Shown here piece after piece: positions 58,981 through 64,000 of a stretch of DNA of 64,000 nucleotides. This DNA is from Lumbricus terrestris (lineage: Eukaryota > Annelida > Clitellata > Crassiclitellata > Lumbricidae). The translations under genes and the position numbers were made by a program. The DNA is taken from NCBI GenBank assembly GCA_949752735.1, contig OX457043.1:38376605-38440604 (forward strand), read 5' to 3'. The first letter of the stretch is position 1. Every line of letters begins with the position of its first letter. Under the pieces are notes generated by a model that worked only from the letters and a program-made list of their open reading frames with translations, was not told the DNA's origin and made no database searches.

Positions 58981-60295
58981 TGTCTGACTTTATATTTAAT
59001 TTTTCTATAACCGCTCCTGTGATGCTCCTTTTAATTCTTATGTCTTTATGTAATTGCTTTAAAGATTATAAATGATTTCATTGTTCACAGATCATAGATC
59101 GCTACATGTATTGTTTTGGCAACTTGTCAACAGCAGTCAATGCAGAGTTGCAGACAATGCTGTTTTGTTGATGATCTGATTGACTTCATGCCTTGAAGTT
59201 GAGTTTCATTTCATGTCCAGGTTAATATTGGTGCCATAAATTGCTGTTATATGAAAGGTGCCAAACAGAACAATATTATTGATGAAGATACTTTTGTTGC
59301 AAGCTATAGTTTGTAAATATACGTTTACCATACCTCGTAGACCTACATGTATGCTATCCTACAGTGGCAAGTATTGTTTGTATCGCTTCAGTTTAATCTA
59401 AATAGTTTGCAGATTTAGTTGTGCTTTTCTTATTTCTCAAGCAATGATCATATGAATACTTTTAAAAATCAGTTTTGAACTGTTATATATTTGCAGATTG
59501 TTTTTGTGCCATTAAGGATTTGTTTTTATATCAAGCAAGCTTTAAAGAACTTTTATATGAAAAACTGAAAATTGTGTGCTTTGAAATACAATGTGATCTG
59601 CTGGTCAATCATATATTGCGTTGATGAAAAAGAAACATTGGCCATGTTGGTGTGACCAGCATTCATTATTGTCAGTTGGATCTTTTATAAGACTAGCAAC
59701 TCATCTGATTCAAGTTCCAATTCAGCAATGATAATTAGTGCACTGACGCTTGTTGTTATGCTGTTGGTGGGAAGATGAGATGTCGAGGAAGAGAGCTGGC
59801 CGCCCCTGCCCAGCTCATATGCCGAGATTGAGCAAATGAAGTCGCTAACAAAATGCTAAATTTTAAATGTTTGTGTCAAGCTTTAGTTTCAGCCGCATGA
59901 TCTGACTTAATGCCTTTGGATAGGTGTCGAGGTTTGGTTGTGATTGTCAATGAAGTATGCATAACTTCTTTAGTAACATTCTGTTGATTAGCCAGATAAC
60001 AAGATATCAAACAGTTGTCTTGAAATAATTGTTTAGGCTGTCTAATTGAGTCTGACATTCTAAATCAGGTTAGTTTGATTGAAATCTCAATCAAACATTT
60101 ATACCGATATGCTAGGAGCTGCAGGTGAATAGCGTTGAAAGAGAAAGGTCACCTCCTGTGGCTTTCCAGAGATGGATCCCTAGCAGAGTTGATAGGGCCC
60201 AGCATTTCGAAAGCAAGGGTTGCCTGACAATTTTTCTAGCATATCTCCATTTTTGAGAATTCCGAGATAATCGAGGAAGAAGTTTCTCAGTAAAA
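58981..60295. other. intergenic, repeat-poor
   Basis: T-rich unique-looking DNA, possibly extended 3' UTR. Nothing else recognised. Confidence 0.35.
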
Positions 60296-60594
60296 AAGAC
60301 ACTAAAAGGCTAGATTGTGCGTGTGTGTGTGCGTGCGTGTGTGTTAACTGCGTGCTTTATGCCCCTGGTCATACTCTATCGTTATAGCTGCATGGTTGAG
60401 GTGTAAAGCTCCGAAACTGTCTTAAAATGGCGAAATTTAGGTAAGGAAAATTCACCAGAATACACACGACTATCCACACTAGGCTTCGCCTCTCCTACAA
60501 AAACCTATCCCGTCCTAGCATAAATCCCACCTGCAATCGCGCAGTCCCTCAATCCCACCTGCAATCGCTCAGTCCCTCTCTGTGTCTCTCTGCG

Positions 60595-60595
<1 letters not shown>

Positions 60596-60667
<72 letters not shown>
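60596..60667. repeat. (CT)n microsatellite
   Basis: About 70 bp of CTCTCT, preceded by two copies of AATCCCACCTGCAATCGC (60522-60565). Confidence 0.95.
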
Positions 60668-60669
<2 letters not shown>

Positions 60670-61189
60670 GCACGTCTGACTATTGCACAGTGCACACCCT
60701 ACAGTTGATGTTTCTCCCCCTCAGGTACGCCTAGCGCTCGGCGGCGCTTTCCCGCCTTAACTTAACAGGTGCACTAAGCATACAAATGTCTGCGACGATA
60801 GGTCGCACTCAAATCAATGATTGCTATACAAATGTAATGCAAAATCAGCTTGCAGGCTCTATGTTGTTATCCAGTACACAGGGCTACGTAGGGAGTGACA
60901 ACAGTCCACTAGTCTCCCTCTCCGCGTCCCCTCTCCATTGAGCACATAGACTTTGGATACGCCGTGAAAATTTCTCCTCTCTCTCAGGGTCAATCAGTTC
61001 GATGATGCTATGTTACAGTGGCACAACGGAAAACTGGGGGTCGGAAACAACCACCGAGATGTGCAATGAGGAAAGAGAGGCTGTGGGGATCGAACCCACC
61101 CCAACCCCATTCTCACCACGCTGATATCTATCAATCTATTTTAATCGGGATGGATAAGAGATGAGATGCTATTGCATTTGACAAAAGCT

Positions 61190-61560
61190 GAACTACATTT
61201 TAGTACGTGAGACGTTGTATGGCAATTCTAGACCGTTAACCTCCAGTGTCGACGCTGATAATATTATTGCCATCGGTTCCATAGCGTCAGATATCGAGCG
61301 CATGTATGGAGATGAAAAGAAGTCGACGACGGAAGCGACTTCAAGCTCGAGGCGAAGGAGGGGTTCGGCCGCCGCCGGTCCTCCCCCCCCCCCCCCCCAC
61401 CACCCCCCCCCCCCCCCCCATCGCCTGTCCTTGTCGCCTGCATGCTTCCGCATCAAGCGATGGGTGACGACGACGTATAGGTCGACCTCATTAGTGGCCG
61501 TTTGGAGATGACGACGTCTAAACGATATAGATCGTAATGTCTGCTAACGATGGACACTGC
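61190..61560. other. CG-rich segment with poly-C tract and overlapping open frames
   Basis: Many CG dinucleotides, two C runs (61382-61398 and 61406-61419) and open frames on both strands (+ 61215-61511, - 61193-61456). It could be the first exon or promoter of a neighbouring gene. No family is recognisable and no splice sites stand out, so no gene is called. Confidence 0.35.
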
Positions 61561-62464
61561 TATGGTCAAAAGGATCTTATGCACAGGCGAACTAATAGGA
61601 GGACTCGAGTCACTCGATTCCATTTTTTTCACCTTATACGGGCAATCTTCTGTTTCGAATATTAGATATTAGTTTCAGTTTGAATGCTTGCTTTTATGAA
61701 TGAATTTGTTTACTTAGTTTTAGTAAATCAACTTAGTTTAAGTTTAGCAGTTATTGAGCTCTATATATATTTAAGTACAAGAAACTAAATATTTATTCTG
61801 TTGACTGGGTCAAACAACAAATTGGAGAAAATACATTAGGCCTACTTTTCCAAATTTCAGTTTTGTTTTTGCCAAATAGGCTATCGTCTTAGCTTCGTTC
61901 GGTAGGCCTATATATTTTCAATTTGTGTCAGTTATTATTGCTACAAATTTAGTTTTAGTCTGAGTTTCTCTTGCCTGCGTATTGTTTTTAGTATAGGCTA
62001 ATTTTCGTTAAATGCCATTTTCGTTTTGCTTGACGAAAGCAACTTTCACTGCAAACTGTTTGTTAAGCAGCCTATAGTCAGTTTCTTCATCCGGACAAAT
62101 TTCTATGATGAGAAATCTTCTTTTACCATTTTGACGTCTTTACAATATTATTATCCTCTTCTGCGGCTGAAATAACAGCTTCGCAATACAACGACACTCA
62201 AAGGCCACGAACGTTCAGTACTTCAGTGTAGTGGGGGTGCCAGGCATAAGGGTTGGTGTGACTAATTCCCTCCCCAAATGTGACTCAGTCCCTCCAAAGC
62301 AAGAGGTGAGTAATCTTTACCTCTGTTAATTAGCAGTGACAGGTTACCCGCCTTTTGCCTAATAGGCCTATAATTACATAAGCAGGGTAGACAATGACCA
62401 GCAAGAACGAAGTCATAAACTTTCTGAGGCAGAGAGACAAATAATTGTAATAATACTTTTTAGC
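61561..62464. other. intergenic, nothing recognised
   Basis: AT-rich sequence with a few TAGGCCTA words. Confidence 0.35.
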
Positions 62465-62469
62465 ACGTT

Positions 62470-64000
62470 ATTTTATTTATTTATTTTTTTACTCAACCAA
62501 AACCACAAACAAACATGATACAATTATGGCAGTGAATAATACTTTAACATAATTTGGTGAAGAAGGGGAGACCCAGAAGGGATGGACAATCCCGCTAATA
62601 GGGCCACCCATTATTCATGTAGCATTTTTTTTAAACATGACCGCACATTCAATTGTAGGAATATAAAGATTATTATTAAGCAATTGACAAATAGAGTAGG
62701 CCTACAACGACAAAAAACAACTTTTAACTATATAAATGACTTAACTAAGGACTTAACTAAGTGCTTGGCGAAACCATTGAGCAGAAACCATAACTATTAC
62801 ATATCAGGAAGTGTTTTAAGCAGATAAAGGTGAAGTTTATGCTTAAATAATCTTGTGTTAGGTTGGGAATGAAGATATGTGGGGAGAGAGTTCCAAAACT
62901 GGGAGCCAGTATATTGTATAGAGAATCGACGAGTGTTAGTATGTGTGTAGGGAAGGTCATAAACAGTTAATTTTCTAGTTGAATAAGAGTGGCAATCAGA
63001 GGTAAGGTTAAAGAAATCATTAAATACAAGTGGTAATAGGCCATGGTTTATAGCGGTACATAAACTCTCTTATTTGCAAGTGCCTAATTTGATCTATTTT
63101 TAATAATCCAAATTCCTTGAAATACAGAGCGGTGTGGGCTCGGCGAGGAATATTAGCTATAAAACGGATTGCATATTTTTGAAGGGTGACTAGTCTGATA
63201 AAATTAGATTTGTAAGTAGACGTCCAAATTAAATTACAGTAGGTTAAATAAGGATAAATAAGAGAATAGTATAGCATAGACCAGATAGAGACAGGAATCA
63301 GTTTAGATGAGCGAAATAGCACACCAACAGTCTTAGCAATTTTGCTAGAGATATTATTGATGTGTTCCTTCCAATTTAGATGCTGGTCAATGTAAACGCC
63401 CAAAAATTTTGTGGATGTTACTTCGGTGATAGGAGTCCCTTCAATAAGTGGAATAGGAAGTTCATTGGGATATTTTTTCTTATGGGATCTGAAGAGGATG
63501 TAGTTGGTTTTATCCAAATTTAGAGTAAGTTTATTAGATCGAAACCAATCAACGACTCGGTGAAGCTCAGAATTAACAGTGTTGAATAGGGTATCAATAG
63601 ATTTATCAGAATGAAATAAGTTAGAATCATCAGCAAATAGCACAAAATACATAGAAGGCGATACATTGGGTAAATCATTAATATAGATTAAAAATAAAAG
63701 AGGTCCAAGATTAGATCCTTGAGGGACACCGTGAGAAATGAGTTGTAGATCAGAAGTACAATTATTAACAGAAACCAGTTGAAAACGATTTTCAAGATAG
63801 CTAACAAACCATTGTAATTGTGTCCCTCTAATTCCATAGTTATAAAGTTTTTTGATCAAAATATGATGATTTACAGAATCAAAGGATTTAGCTACATCAA
63901 GGAAGATACCAAGGGAGTATTCATTATTTTCAATTGCATTAGAGATTTTGTCTTGTATGCCTAAAAGGGGCATGTAGGTAGAATTACCCTGTTGGAATCC
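62470..64000 (-). mobile_element. LINE retrotransposon, RT to 3' end, continues beyond the window
   Basis: Minus strand. The RT frame 63020-64000 is followed, after a one-base frameshift near 63046, by the C-terminal segment (HGLLPLVFND..., [20 protein letters not shown]) down to about 62760. An A/AAAT-rich tail is at 62470-62520. Same family as 20716-22060. Confidence 0.9.
63020..64000 (-). CDS. LINE reverse transcriptase, partial, frameshifted at its end
   Basis: At least 326 unbroken codons, open to the window edge (GFQQGNSTYMPLL...). It copies LINE RNA at the target site. Motifs in order: LDVAKSFDSVNHHIL (first catalytic Asp), HGVPQGSNLGPLLFLIYIND, FADD in YFVLFADDSNLF (two catalytic Asp), LNLDKTNYILF and TKFLGVYIDQHLNW (thumb). 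The end, YRYKPWPITTCI-stop, results from one extra base near 63046 compared with the sister copy (RYKHGLLP). The endonuclease domain lies outside the window. A recent copy, probably no longer active. Confidence 0.92.
   Translation of the reverse strand, partial: GFQQGNSTYMPLLGIQDKISNAIENNEYSLGIFLDVAKSFDSVNHHILIKKLYNYGIRGTQLQWFVSYLENRFQLVSVNNCTSDLQLISHGVPQGSNLGPLLFLIYINDLPNVSPSMYFVLFADDSNLFHSDKSIDTLFNTVNSELHRVVDWFRSNKLTLNLDKTNYILFRSHKKKYPNELPIPLIEGTPITEVTSTKFLGVYIDQHLNWKEHINNISSKIAKTVGVLFRSSKLIPVSIWSMLYYSLIYPYLTYCNLIWTSTYKSNFIRLVTLQKYAIRFIANIPRRAHTALYFKEFGLLKIDQIRHLQIREFMYRYKPWPITTCI

Overview
This is animal nuclear DNA carrying one complete protein-coding gene, a beta-catenin (CTNNB1/armadillo) orthologue on the + strand. 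It has 14 coding exons between 4992 and 57884 and encodes 869 residues. All exon joins were placed by reading the sequence and keep the frame. The product has the GSK3/beta-TrCP degron, the alpha-catenin-binding segment, a full armadillo-repeat core and a C-terminal tail ending in an acidic PDZ-type motif. Twelve of the 13 introns between coding exons lie within or after codons expected for the family. Two introns (1 and 6) start with GC instead of GT. The organism is an invertebrate, since the protein is clearly diverged from vertebrate CTNNB1. An echinoderm- or hemichordate-like marine animal is my guess from the N-terminus and the many TAGGCCTA words, but this is weak.

Layout: 1-4957 is upstream flank or 5' UTR intron, with a 38-bp perfect palindrome, a (TA)n tract, a TTAGGG-filled inverted-repeat element and two or three other MITE-like elements. 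4958-57884 is the gene. Only 2.6 kb of it is coding; introns 2, 4, 5, 6, 7, 10, 12 and 13 are swollen by transposons. 57885 to about 58980 is the 3' UTR, with a polyadenylation signal at 58954. 59000-62465 is mostly unique DNA with a CT tract and a poly-C tract. 62465-64000 is a LINE with a readable reverse transcriptase on the minus strand that runs off the window.

The repeat landscape is unusually legible. Many hAT-type elements have exact or near-exact 8-bp target-site duplications (18420, 24481, 28644, 31923, 33215, 36165, 47723, and probably 3372). Four of them carry arrays of a short, family-specific palindromic word just inside their ends. Two further elements (1760-2156 and 43202-43771) share GGT...ACC ends, tandem-repeat inverted termini and 9-bp target duplications, and may define one Mutator-like group. 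Helitron-like elements (TC...hairpin...CTAG) occur at least five times, one swollen into a 1-kb G-rich array. tRNA-derived SINEs, Tc1/mariner-like elements, a probable LTR retrotransposon 5' part and many minus-strand LINE 3' fragments complete the picture. Intron 5 shows transposon-in-transposon nesting at least four levels deep.

No second host gene, CRISPR array or functional tRNA is supported. Coordinates of exons and of elements with target duplications are base-precise by reading; edges of LINE fragments are approximate.
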